A stretch of 64,000 nt of DNA from Fusobacterium necrogenes. GTDB taxonomy: Bacteria; Fusobacteriota; Fusobacteriia; Fusobacteriales; Fusobacteriaceae. The notes below the pieces were generated by a model. It had not been told where the DNA came from. It did no database searches and was given only the letters and a program-made list of their open reading frames with translations. The stretch covers positions 1,178,001 through 1,242,000 of the forward strand of contig NZ_UGGU01000003.1 of assembly GCF_900450765.1 (NCBI RefSeq). The letters run 5' to 3'. Below are positions 37,838 to 45,973 of the stretch, piece after piece; within the stretch, counting starts at the first letter, position 1, and each line of letters starts with the position of its first letter. Made by a program: the position numbers and the translations under genes.

Positions 37838-38911
37838 TTATTTTACTATAGAAGTTTCCTCTACTTTATCTCCTTCTTCCAAGCCAAAAATGCCTTTTAC
37901 TACTATCTTATCTCCCTCTTTTAATTCTGGCGAACTTATTTGTGTATATGGTAAATTAGTTGCACCAGTTTTTATCTCTACTCTAGTAGCTATGCCATTT
38001 TCTACCTTATATACATATGAAAGTAAATTTCTTACAAAAATTGCTTCATCACTTACAGAAAGAGACTCTATTTTTCCTGCTGGTATAGTTATGAATGAAT
38101 ACATTCCATCCTTTACGCTCTTTTCCTTATTATCAATAGACACTTTTATCATAAATTTCTTAGTATCAGAGTCGGCTATTGGATTTATCTCTACTATTTT
38201 TCCTGGTAATGTTTTATCTATATCAGGTACTTTTACCTCTACTTCTACCCCTAATTCAATTTCATTTAGCCATTCTGCTGGAAATCCTACATATGCTTCC
38301 ATAGTACTATCATCTATTACAGTAAATACTGTTTCTGCAGCTGTTATCTTATTTCCAATCTTTCCAAATAAATTACCTATCGTTCCACTAATATCAGCTT
38401 TTCTGTATAATTTATCATAATCTGATTTTGTCGATTCATAATTGGCTTTTGCTGTTTCATAAGATCCTTTTGCGTTAATATAATTATTCTCATAATTTAT
38501 ATATTCAAGATATGAAACTAATTCTTCATCATATAATTTCTTAAATTTTTCATAATTATTTTTCGCTATCTCCATAGAAGCTTTACTTGAAGCATAATTA
38601 GCTTTTGCTGTAAAATAAGCTGATTCTGTAGCACTGTCAGTTAATACCATTACTAGCTCACCTTTTTTTACTTTATCACCATTTTTCTTTAATATTTTCT
38701 CTATTGTTCCACCTTTTTCAGTTTGATGATTAATTTTATCTTTAGGTTCTAAAACAGCATCACTTCTAAAAATTTGATTTATCAGTCTTGTTTTAACCTC
38801 TTCTGTCGTAACATATTTGGTAGGTTTTTCTATCACTTCTACCTTCTTTTCTTTTCCACATCCTACAAATATTAACATTAATATAAAAACTAAATATTTA
38901 GCTTTATTCAT
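37838..38911 (-). CDS. RND periplasmic adaptor lipoprotein, pump 2
   Basis: 357 residues with a lipobox (IFVGCGK, Cys near 18). The adaptor domains are in the usual order: first lipoyl half (HQTEKGGTIEKILKKNGDKV), alpha hairpin (about 95-150, with YDEELVSYLEYINYENNYIN), second lipoyl half (AETVFTVIDDSTMEAYVGFP) and C-terminal domain (VSDEAIFVRNLLSYVYKVEN). It connects pump 2 to the TolC-like protein encoded just upstream. Confidence 0.92.
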   Translation of the reverse strand: MNKAKYLVFILMLIFVGCGKEKKVEVIEKPTKYVTTEEVKTRLINQIFRSDAVLEPKDKINHQTEKGGTIEKILKKNGDKVKKGELVMVLTDSATESAYFTAKANYASSKASMEIAKNNYEKFKKLYDEELVSYLEYINYENNYINAKGSYETAKANYESTKSDYDKLYRKADISGTIGNLFGKIGNKITAAETVFTVIDDSTMEAYVGFPAEWLNEIELGVEVEVKVPDIDKTLPGKIVEINPIADSDTKKFMIKVSIDNKEKSVKDGMYSFITIPAGKIESLSVSDEAIFVRNLLSYVYKVENGIATRVEIKTGATNLPYTQISSPELKEGDKIVVKGIFGLEEGDKVEETSIVK

Positions 38912-38958
38912 TTTTTCCTCCTAAATTACTATACGATAATTAATAATAATTAAAGTTA

Positions 38959-40260
38959 TTAGATCAACATACTTCTATATTTTTCAAATGCATATAAGTA
39001 ATCAATAACTACCTGATTATATCCGACTTTTGCTTCTCTAAGCTGTGTTTCAGAAGCTAAAAAGTCAATAGTTGAAATAAGTCCAGCTGCATACTTTTCC
39101 TTATCCATTTTATAATTTTCCATTGCTGCTTCTAAAGCTCTTCCTTTTGAATCTCTATCTTTTTCCATTCTTATTAATTCTAAATAAGCTCCAGTAACAT
39201 TTATATCTATACTATCTTTAGAAATTTTTTCTCTCAACTCTTCTTGCTCTTGAGATATTTTAGCCACTTTATAATTATCATAATTCTTTCCAAATTCAAA
39301 TACATTCCATGTTACTTGAACTCCTCCTCTCCATTCAGCATCATCCATTGTAGTATTGTACTTTCTTCTATCTGACTCCACTCCATAACTTGCAAAGGCA
39401 CTAACTTGTGGTAACATATCAGCTATAGCAACTTTTCTTTGAGCATCAGCCATATCAACATATTTTCTAGCTACTATAGCATCTATACTCTCTGTAAGAG
39501 CTTGATTTAAATCAGATTGAAAATCTATATTTCTACTCAAATACATCGGAACATCAAATTCAACTACTGTCAACTCCTCTGTTTTTGGTAATCCTAATTT
39601 TAATTTTAAGTTTTCTTTTTGTACTGTTATTTGATTTTGAGTCCCTATAATTTGAGAATCTACTTCTAATATAGAATATTCTGTTTTTAAAAGATCAGCC
39701 TTAGTAATTAACTTTAAATCCAATTGAGCTTTCTGTTTATCATAAGTAGCTTTCAACTCTTCTCTAGATGACATAAGAGCCTCTAAATCTCTCTCACTTT
39801 TTACTATATCAGAATATATTTGGATTGTTTCTAATCTTACATTTCTTTGAGAATCTAAATACATAAGATCAGCAATACTTCTATATGCTTTTGCATATTG
39901 AATTCCTCCTAAAATTGCTCCTCCTTTAAAAATAGGCTGTGATATAGTTATTTTTTGAGTATATCCACCTTTAGCTTGAACCTCTCTTTTTGTCTCATTT
40001 TCCAATCTCTGACTAGGTTTTTCTTCAACTGTAATTTTTCTATCATACTCACTTCTTGAATATGATCCATTATAAACTACACTTGGTAATGCAGTCTTAA
40101 ATGCTATGCCTAAATTTAATTTAGCCGTTTCAACATCTTTTTGTGATATTTGCATCTCCTTGCTATTATCTATTGCCATTTGAATAGCTTCCTCAAGAGT
40201 TAATTCTCTTGCAAAAACTGAACAACCTAGTAATAGAAATAATCCCAATTTTCTTTTCAT
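38959..40260 (-). CDS. TolC-family outer-membrane factor
   Basis: 433 residues from the ATG at 40260 with GGAGG seven bases ahead (a TTG two codons upstream is rejected). Signal peptide MKRKLGLFLLLGCSVFA. The two OEP repeats are visible: LTLEEAIQMAIDNSKEMQIS, and near the end KYAAGLISTIDFLASETQLR, with long alpha-helical stretches between. It forms the outer-membrane tunnel for pump 2 and, as the only such gene here, possibly pump 1. 10 bp after the TetR gene. Confidence 0.93.
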   Translation of the reverse strand: MKRKLGLFLLLGCSVFARELTLEEAIQMAIDNSKEMQISQKDVETAKLNLGIAFKTALPSVVYNGSYSRSEYDRKITVEEKPSQRLENETKREVQAKGGYTQKITISQPIFKGGAILGGIQYAKAYRSIADLMYLDSQRNVRLETIQIYSDIVKSERDLEALMSSREELKATYDKQKAQLDLKLITKADLLKTEYSILEVDSQIIGTQNQITVQKENLKLKLGLPKTEELTVVEFDVPMYLSRNIDFQSDLNQALTESIDAIVARKYVDMADAQRKVAIADMLPQVSAFASYGVESDRRKYNTTMDDAEWRGGVQVTWNVFEFGKNYDNYKVAKISQEQEELREKISKDSIDINVTGAYLELIRMEKDRDSKGRALEAAMENYKMDKEKYAAGLISTIDFLASETQLREAKVGYNQVVIDYLYAFEKYRSMLI

Positions 40261-40270
40261 AATCAACCTC

Positions 40271-40906
40271 CTAATATATTAAAATTTTTAAAATACTTTC
40301 CGATATTGCTTCTACATTTTTTTCAAATTCTTTTGATTGATATTTATTTTTAATATTATTTATATCCACTATATATCTATTATCTTTTTCAGAGAAAAAA
40401 AGAGTAAAAACTTTATAACTAAATATTATATTATTTATTATTTTAGAATAAACTCTAGCCTCTTCTCTCTTTAATTTTACAGATTCAGAATAAAATAAAA
40501 TTAGCCTCTCTAATGCATCTAAAAAGATCTTATCTATTATTTTTAATAAGTCTATAGTTTTACTTTCTAAAATACCTCCATTTCTAAAAAGATTTAGTAG
40601 AAATAAATTATCTTTTAAATCATCATCTTCTAATTTTAACCTAGAAAGCACTATTTTTTTGATACTATTTGTCAAGCTTAATCTTTTATCTAAAAAATTT
40701 CTTTTATTTAATTTTTTAATTATCTCTTCTAAAATGCAGTCAACTACTGAACTCTTATTTTTAAAATATGTATAAAAACTGCCTTTAGCAATTCCCGCAT
40801 CATTTGTAATATCTTCTACAGTTACATTATTGTACCCCTTTTCCAAAATTAGTTTTTTCATTGAATATATTATTAACTCTCTTTTTCCCACTTTATTCAA
40901 CTCCAT
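40271..40906 (-). CDS. TetR/AcrR-family regulator
   Basis: 211 residues. The N-terminal helix-turn-helix is standard (IIYSMKKLILEKGYNNVTVE, then DITNDAGIAKGSFYTYFKNK); the ligand domain is diverged. First gene of the TetR-TolC-MFP-RND-PG0541 operon, most likely a repressor relieved by pump substrates. A TGACT-N4-AGTCA dyad lies at the promoter 44-57 bp upstream. ATG with GGAG-like sequence is not obvious; an upstream alternative start was not found. Confidence 0.9.
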   Translation of the reverse strand: MELNKVGKRELIIYSMKKLILEKGYNNVTVEDITNDAGIAKGSFYTYFKNKSSVVDCILEEIIKKLNKRNFLDKRLSLTNSIKKIVLSRLKLEDDDLKDNLFLLNLFRNGGILESKTIDLLKIIDKIFLDALERLILFYSESVKLKREEARVYSKIINNIIFSYKVFTLFFSEKDNRYIVDINNIKNKYQSKEFEKNVEAISESILKILIY

Positions 40907-40933
40907 TTTAAAAGTATCTGAATTTATTTATTA

Positions 40934-40964
40934 ATTATAAACTATAAAGTGACTTAAGAGTCAA
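40934..40964 (-). promoter_or_regulatory. Promoter and candidate TetR operator of pump 2 operon
   Basis: Minus strand TTGACT (40959-40964) and TATAAT (40934-40939) with a long 19-bp spacer. The dyad TGACT-N4-AGTCA (40950-40963) overlaps the -35 element. The whole site overlaps the 3' end of the histidine kinase gene, whose stop is at 40954-40956. Confidence 0.5.
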
Positions 40965-42366
40965 TATCTTTTTTTAAATTTATTGTAAAAACTACAAATT
41001 TTCTTTTTTCATCATATACAAAACTATACTCCAATTTTAAAAACTCTAACAAATTTTTTACTATTGAAAGTCCTAATCCAGTTCCACCATATTTCCTACT
41101 CCTAGATTTATCTATTTTATAAAACGGATTAAAAATTTTCTTTAAAATTTCTTCCTCTATATATTCTGAACTATTAGAAATTCTTAAATAATTTTCATTT
41201 AGTTCTACCTCAATTTTTTTATTTTCATCAACATATGTTATAGCATTAGTTATAAGATTATTCAAAATTATCTCCATAAACTTTATATCTGTTTCAATTT
41301 GAACATCATCACAATACTTTTTTAATTTTATTCCTCTTTGATTTATATCCAAATAATATTTTTCTAATATAATATTTAAAAGAGAATTTATGTTACATTT
41401 TACTAAATTTATTTTCCCATGTTTAAATCCAAATTTTAAATAATCATTTATATCATTTACTATCTTATTAATACTCATTCCTTCTTTATAAATAATATCA
41501 TAAGTTTTTTTTATTTCATTTTCATTTATCATATCATCTTGTAAAGCCTCTATATAGCCATTTATTATAGCTATTGGTGTTTTTAATTCATGACCTATCG
41601 CCCTCATAAAAATTTTTTCTGTTTCTAAAATCTTTTCTTTTTCTAATAATTCTTCTCTTAACTTTTTATTTAAGAGACTTAATTCTTTTATATTATTCTG
41701 TAACTGCTTAGCAATTTTATTGATATTATTTCCTAAACTTCCCAATTCATTTTTAGATTTTATTTCAACTTCATCCGTAAAGTTTGAATTAGATATTTGG
41801 CTAGATACCTTTTCTAAAATTTCTATAGGTTCTGAAAACTTTTTAGAAAGTATATAGGAGACTAAAAATAATACTAGAATTATCAATAAACTATAATGTT
41901 TATAAATTTCCAACATTATTGCAGTTACAACACCTGGAACTATTGTCTCTCCCACTACTGCTATAATCTCATAATCAGATATCTTTTTTATCAAAAAAAA
42001 ATGATTACTTACAGATGAAAGATTTACTGTTTTTATAACATATTCATTTAAATTCATATTTTTTATATCAAACTTACCTTCTGATTTATTTAATATCCTT
42101 AAAAATTCTCCTCCTCTACTTTTTTTCAAAAAATTTATATATTTAACATAAATCTCATCACCATTTTTACTATATTTTTTCTCTTCTCTATCTTCTTTTT
42201 TTATTTCATCAATATTAATAGTTTCTGCTACTTCAATTAAATCTCTTTTTTTATTTTCAGTTATATACTTATCTACATAAAAAAAATTAAAAAGATATAT
42301 TAAAAGCAATGGAAGATAGGCTGCTAAACAAAAGTAAATAAATATCTTATAAAATATTTTCTTCAT
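40954..42366 (-). CDS. Sensor histidine kinase (system 1)
   Basis: 470 residues. Two membrane helices (about 6-28 and 157-175) bracket a periplasmic sensor domain of about 125 residues, followed by a HAMP-like linker (ILEKVSSQISNSNFTDEVEI). The dimerisation helix has H259 in IGHELKTPIAIINGY. The ATPase domain has NNLITNAITYV (N box), then SRSRKYGGTGLGLSIVKNLL (F and G2 boxes). It lies 10 bp after its response regulator. Signal unknown; the adjacent pumps suggest envelope stress or toxic compounds. Confidence 0.94.
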   Translation of the reverse strand: MKKIFYKIFIYFCLAAYLPLLLIYLFNFFYVDKYITENKKRDLIEVAETINIDEIKKEDREEKKYSKNGDEIYVKYINFLKKSRGGEFLRILNKSEGKFDIKNMNLNEYVIKTVNLSSVSNHFFLIKKISDYEIIAVVGETIVPGVVTAIMLEIYKHYSLLIILVLFLVSYILSKKFSEPIEILEKVSSQISNSNFTDEVEIKSKNELGSLGNNINKIAKQLQNNIKELSLLNKKLREELLEKEKILETEKIFMRAIGHELKTPIAIINGYIEALQDDMINENEIKKTYDIIYKEGMSINKIVNDINDYLKFGFKHGKINLVKCNINSLLNIILEKYYLDINQRGIKLKKYCDDVQIETDIKFMEIILNNLITNAITYVDENKKIEVELNENYLRISNSSEYIEEEILKKIFNPFYKIDKSRSRKYGGTGLGLSIVKNLLEFLKLEYSFVYDEKRKFVVFTINLKKDIDS

Positions 42367-42376
42367 GCTTTCTCCT

Positions 42377-43033
42377 TTATAAATCTAATTTATACCCTAT
42401 TCCTCTTATAGTTTTTATAGCATCCTTTCCTATTTTCTTTCTAAGATTTTTTATATGAGTATCTACTGTCCTATCATCTCCTAAAAAATCATACCCCCAT
42501 ACTTCATTTAATAACTTTTCTCTACTTAAAGCTATTTTATTATTTTTCACAAGATATATTAATAATTCATATTCCTTCGGAGCTAGCTCTATTTCTCCAT
42601 TCATATTTCTTATACTGTGAGATGTATCATTTATTATTAAATCTCCTATCTCAGTTATGGAATCAGCTATACTCCCCACTTTCTTTAAAAGCGATTTCAC
42701 TCTAGCTAATAAAATTTTATTATTAAAAGGTTTAGTAATATAATCATCTGCTCCCATCTCAAACCCAAATACTTCATCTTCACTATCATCTCTAGCAGTT
42801 AGCATAATAACTGGAATTTCTGTATACTTTTTTATTTCTCTTAAAATACTCCAACCATCTTTTTTAGGTAGCATTACATCTAATATAACTAAATCAAATG
42901 GTTTTTCATAGAAAAGTTTCAATCCCTTTTCACCATCTTCCGCTTCACTTACTTCATATCCCTCTTTAACTAGATACATTCTAAGTATATTTCTTATCTG
43001 TTCTTCATCATCTACTATCAATATTTTTCTCAA
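42377..43033 (-). CDS. OmpR-family response regulator (system 1)
   Basis: 218 residues. Receiver domain with the acidic pair DDE (8-10), phospho-acceptor D52 (DLVILDVMLP), and KPF near 102. The C-terminal winged helix has ELAPKEYELLIYLVKNNKIA and DDRTVDTHIKNLRKKIG. OmpR-type regulators bind direct repeats about 11 bp apart; such a repeat lies just upstream of this gene and again ahead of pump 1. Confidence 0.95.
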   Translation of the reverse strand: MRKILIVDDEEQIRNILRMYLVKEGYEVSEAEDGEKGLKLFYEKPFDLVILDVMLPKKDGWSILREIKKYTEIPVIMLTARDDSEDEVFGFEMGADDYITKPFNNKILLARVKSLLKKVGSIADSITEIGDLIINDTSHSIRNMNGEIELAPKEYELLIYLVKNNKIALSREKLLNEVWGYDFLGDDRTVDTHIKNLRKKIGKDAIKTIRGIGYKLDL

Positions 43034-43073
43034 TTTTTCCCTCCAAACATTTTCTCATTACATTCAATAAATT

Positions 43074-43104
43074 AGTATATATAACTATTGTGAATGAATT
43101 GTGA
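43074..43104 (-). promoter_or_regulatory. Promoter with direct-repeat box of system 1
   Basis: On the minus strand TCACAAT-N4-TCACAAT (43087-43104 as ATTGTGAATGAATTGTGA on plus) takes the place of a -35 element. TATACT (43074-43079) follows 7 bp later. This is the usual layout of an OmpR/PhoB-type activated promoter and suggests autoactivation. Confidence 0.55.
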
Positions 43105-43169
43105 TCTCTAATTGATACTATCATTTTACTATATTTTTCTCATTTTTACTCTTTTTATCTTGAAAATAT

Positions 43170-43198
43170 TTGACTTTCACTACGAAAAGTGATATCAT
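43170..43198 (+). promoter_or_regulatory. Promoter of rubrerythrin with dyad
   Basis: TTGACT (43170-43175), 17-bp spacer, TATCAT (43193-43198). The spacer contains TCACT-N6-AGTGA (43177-43192), a plausible site for an oxidative-stress repressor, though it does not match a classical PerR box. Confidence 0.65.
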
Positions 43199-43251
43199 AA
43201 TTGAAAGGATTACAATTTTATGTGATTTGAATATTAATTAGGAGGGTTATT

Positions 43252-43791
43252 ATGGAATTAAAAGGAAGTAAAACTGAAAAAAATCTTATGACAGCCTTTG
43301 CTGGAGAATCTGAAGCTAGAAATAAATATAGCTATTATTCTTCAAAAGCTAAAAAAGATGGATATGTTCAAATATCTAAAATTTTCGAAGAAACTGCAAA
43401 CAATGAAAAAGAACATGCTAAACTTTGGTTTAAATTATTAAAAGGTGGGGAAATTCCTTCTACAATAGATAATCTTTTAGATGCTGCTGAAGGAGAAAAT
43501 TATGAATGGACTGATATGTATGCTACCTTTGCAAAAGAAGCTAGAGAAGAAGGTTTCATAGATATTGCAAAAGCTTTTGAAGGTGTTGCAAAAATAGAAA
43601 AAAGGCATGAGGAAAGATATAGAAAATTATTGGAAAATATCAAAAAAGAAATGGTATTTGAAAGAGAAGAGTCAGTAGCTTGGGAATGCATGAATTGTGG
43701 ACATGTTCACTATGCTAAAAAAGCTCCTAAGGAATGTCCTGTTTGTAAGCATCCAGGTGGATACTTCATGATCGAACCTAAAAACTATTAA
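43252..43791 (+). CDS. rbr: Rubrerythrin
   Basis: Anaerobe peroxide-reducing diiron protein. 179 residues. The four-helix diiron domain carries the Glu ligands in [40 protein letters not shown] and [12 protein letters not shown]. The C-terminal rubredoxin-like domain has CMNCG and CPVCKHP with C146, C149, C162 and C165 binding iron. AGGAGGG precedes the ATG. Monocistronic, with its own promoter and terminator. Confidence 0.97.
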   Translation: MELKGSKTEKNLMTAFAGESEARNKYSYYSSKAKKDGYVQISKIFEETANNEKEHAKLWFKLLKGGEIPSTIDNLLDAAEGENYEWTDMYATFAKEAREEGFIDIAKAFEGVAKIEKRHEERYRKLLENIKKEMVFEREESVAWECMNCGHVHYAKKAPKECPVCKHPGGYFMIEPKNY

Positions 43792-43838
43792 AATTATCCC
43801 TATATTCTCTAAATTAAAATAGGAATAATTTCAAAATT

Positions 43839-43874
43839 AGCTGAAGGTATCTCCTTACTCTTCAGCTTTTTTTT
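43839..43874 (+). terminator. Terminator after rubrerythrin
   Basis: AGCTGAAG / CTTCAGCT stem followed by a T8 run. Confidence 0.85.
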
Positions 43875-43890
43875 ATTATATCAATGGTTT

Positions 43891-43919
43891 TTGACAAATC
43901 TACTATAAAAACCTATATA
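43891..43919 (+). promoter_or_regulatory. Strong promoter ahead of the FliB-like gene
   Basis: TTGACA (43891-43896), 17-bp spacer, TATATA (43914-43919). Its transcript would start near 43927. Confidence 0.65.
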
Positions 43920-43926
43920 AAGCATA

Positions 43927-44202
43927 ATTCAAAAAAAATCTTAAATAGGACAAAAATAAAAAAAAAATAAGTTATAATAGGAGTAAAGTTAATTAAAATA
44001 CAACTGTTATACTTCTTCAAACTATTGTTTTTTAGTATCTCCAGAATATTTTTACTTTTTAATATTCCAATTACATACCAAAGTTTAAAATTAAAAAATT
44101 TAAAAATGTTTAAGTTTATTATTTTAGTAAAAATATAATAAATACTAAAAAATAAATATTTTGTCTTTTATAAGAAGAAATATAATTATTAAAGGAGAGA
44201 AA
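43927..44202 (+). other. Long A/T-rich 5' leader, no gene seen
   Basis: About 275 bases between the predicted start of transcription and the FliB-like start codon. I found no ORF with a ribosome site, no known riboswitch core and no convincing terminator. A small RNA or nearer secondary promoters remain possible. Confidence 0.35.
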
Positions 44203-45390
44203 ATGGATATAAAAAATTTTCAATATATCTTAGTACCAAATATTTTAAGAAATTATAAATGCTCATCTTCTGGTGAATGTTGTAAAAGTAAATGGAGAAT
44301 AGACATAGATAAAGCTTCATATGATAAAACTAAACTCTTTCTTGAAAAAGAAAAAGAAAATATAGATGATTATATGGAAAAATCTTCAAATGGTGGATAT
44401 GTTACAAAATTTGCTAATGGTTATTGTAAGCTTATAACTGAAGATAAATTATGTAGAGTTCATAGAGATTTTGGATGGGATTGTCTAAGTGATACTTGTA
44501 AAGTTTATCCTAGAATTTTAAAGCTTACTAGTAGAGGTATGGAAATGTCTCTTGTTTTTTCGTGTGCTTCATCAGCAAAATTATTATTAACAGAAGAAGA
44601 ATTTAAAATAATAAAAGTAAAAAAAGAAGATTTGTTTTTTATGAAACCCCATACTGTAAATTTTATGATTCCTGAAAATAATCTTCCTACTTCCCCTGGA
44701 TCTAGATATTTTGAATTAGAAGATTTTATGATTAAGCTTACTAATTTAAAAGGAGAATTAGGCCTTAAATTAGAGTACATGTATAAAATTTTACAAGAAT
44801 ACTATGAAAGTCAAGAAATACAAAAGTTTAATTTTGAACAAAAATTGCTTGAGTTCAAAAAATATCAAAGAAGTATAGTTGATGATGATAAAGTCAATGA
44901 TATGATTATAAAGATTGTTTTAGAAAAAGAAACAGCTGGGTATAAATCAGTAGCAAATGAATATATAAATCTTTTTAAAAATTTAAAATTAAAGAAAGAT
45001 TTAAAATCAAGTAGTGTCCATTTTAGAGAAAATTCATTTTCATTTTCATTAGAAGATCTAAGAGAGCTTAAACAAAAATGGAATCATAGGTATGAAAATG
45101 TATTAAAAAACTACTTATCTTGTTTTATTTTCAATAAAGAATTTTATAATTATATGCATTATCCTATGTTTAAAATGTTAATATTAGCTGTAATGTTAAA
45201 AACTAAAATTTTACTAAGTATTGAGTATTTAGGAAGAGATTTAACAGATGATGAATTGATCTTTGTAATAAAAACTCATGACAACGATTTCTCTCATGGA
45301 AGTAATTTTTTCTCAGATTTCTATAGTAGTGGAAAATATGAAATGAGTGTAGATGAATATATAAAAAAATTATTAACTGTATTGTATTAA
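44203..45390 (+). CDS. FliB-like lysine N-methylase / YkgJ-type Cys-cluster protein
   Basis: 395 residues from the ATG at 44203 with AAAGGAGAG ahead; an upstream in-frame TTG at 44161 is rejected. N-terminal metal-cluster motif YKCSSSGECCKSKW (C20, C26, C27), then GYCKLITEDKLCRVHRDFGW and a DCLSDTCKVYPRI segment. This pattern is that of the flagellin lysine-N-methylase FliB family, part of the CxxCxxCC/YkgJ group. FliB methylates surface lysines of flagellin in Salmonella. No flagellar gene is in this window, so another substrate is likely. It is followed 11 bp later by a gene of unknown function. Confidence 0.8.
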   Translation: MDIKNFQYILVPNILRNYKCSSSGECCKSKWRIDIDKASYDKTKLFLEKEKENIDDYMEKSSNGGYVTKFANGYCKLITEDKLCRVHRDFGWDCLSDTCKVYPRILKLTSRGMEMSLVFSCASSAKLLLTEEEFKIIKVKKEDLFFMKPHTVNFMIPENNLPTSPGSRYFELEDFMIKLTNLKGELGLKLEYMYKILQEYYESQEIQKFNFEQKLLEFKKYQRSIVDDDKVNDMIIKIVLEKETAGYKSVANEYINLFKNLKLKKDLKSSSVHFRENSFSFSLEDLRELKQKWNHRYENVLKNYLSCFIFNKEFYNYMHYPMFKMLILAVMLKTKILLSIEYLGRDLTDDELIFVIKTHDNDFSHGSNFFSDFYSSGKYEMSVDEYIKKLLTVLY

Positions 45391-45401
45391 AAGGAGAGAA
45401 T

Positions 45402-45833
45402 ATGAATATAAAAGTTAGGATATTATCTGATAAATTAGATTCATCTAGTTTATTAATTGAAACTAAAAATTTACAACTTGGGACTAAAGTATATACTTCA
45501 CAATTCCCATTTACAAAAGATGTTGGTGTTTTAACTATTATTTCTGATTTAGATGAAAAAAATAATAATTTTCAACTCGTTGTTAAAGATTCTCAAGGTA
45601 ACTTGCTAGGAAAAGGAAATAAATTTAGAGCAAAAATAAAAAGTAAGGAATCTAAAGATGGGATTTTAATATATAATATTAATAATGCTTATTTTGAAAA
45701 TGATCACTCTTCATATTTAATAGAAGTTTGGAATGAAGATAAGTTAATAGATAATTTTACTTTAGGAGCTTCTATTAGTATCTACAATATCTATGATAAT
45801 CTCGATGATAGAGGTGTTATTATTTTAGACTGA
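45402..45833 (+). CDS. Hypothetical protein, beta-rich, partner of FliB-like gene
   Basis: 143 residues, no signal peptide or membrane segment. Alternating hydrophobic residues (LGTKVYTSQFPFTKDVGVLT, NFQLVVKDSQGNLLGKG, SSYLIEVWNEDKLIDNFTLG) suggest a beta sandwich. AAAGGAGAGAAT precedes the ATG, the same ribosome-site context as the FliB-like gene 11 bp upstream, so they are co-translated. No family recognised. It could be the substrate or an accessory factor of the methylase. Confidence 0.72.
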   Translation: MNIKVRILSDKLDSSSLLIETKNLQLGTKVYTSQFPFTKDVGVLTIISDLDEKNNNFQLVVKDSQGNLLGKGNKFRAKIKSKESKDGILIYNINNAYFENDHSSYLIEVWNEDKLIDNFTLGASISIYNIYDNLDDRGVIILD

Positions 45834-45917
45834 TTTTAATATAAAAATCTTTTTCCTTCCTCAATTTAATTTCAAAAAATATGTATTAAAATTAAATACT
45901 AAATAAGTTTCAAAATT

Positions 45918-45958
45918 AAAATAGACATTTTAGCCTTATAACTTAAAATGTCTATTTT
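45918..45958. terminator. Bidirectional terminator
   Basis: A 15-bp perfect stem AAAATAGACATTTTA / TAAAATGTCTATTTT with an 11-nt loop, between the convergent 143-residue gene and the hydroxysteroid dehydrogenase gene. Confidence 0.85.
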
Positions 45959-45973
45959 ATTTCATCTTTTATC

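Noticed and set aside
37791-38420. Open frame of 209 codons on the plus strand
   Set aside because: It lies antisense within the pump 2 adaptor gene, has no ribosome site and no family resemblance; A/T-rich genes on the other strand leave such open frames.
43087-43104. The ATTGTGA repeat as a CRP/FNR-type dyad
   Set aside because: The half-sites are direct, not inverted, and 11 bp apart, which fits an OmpR-type box better.
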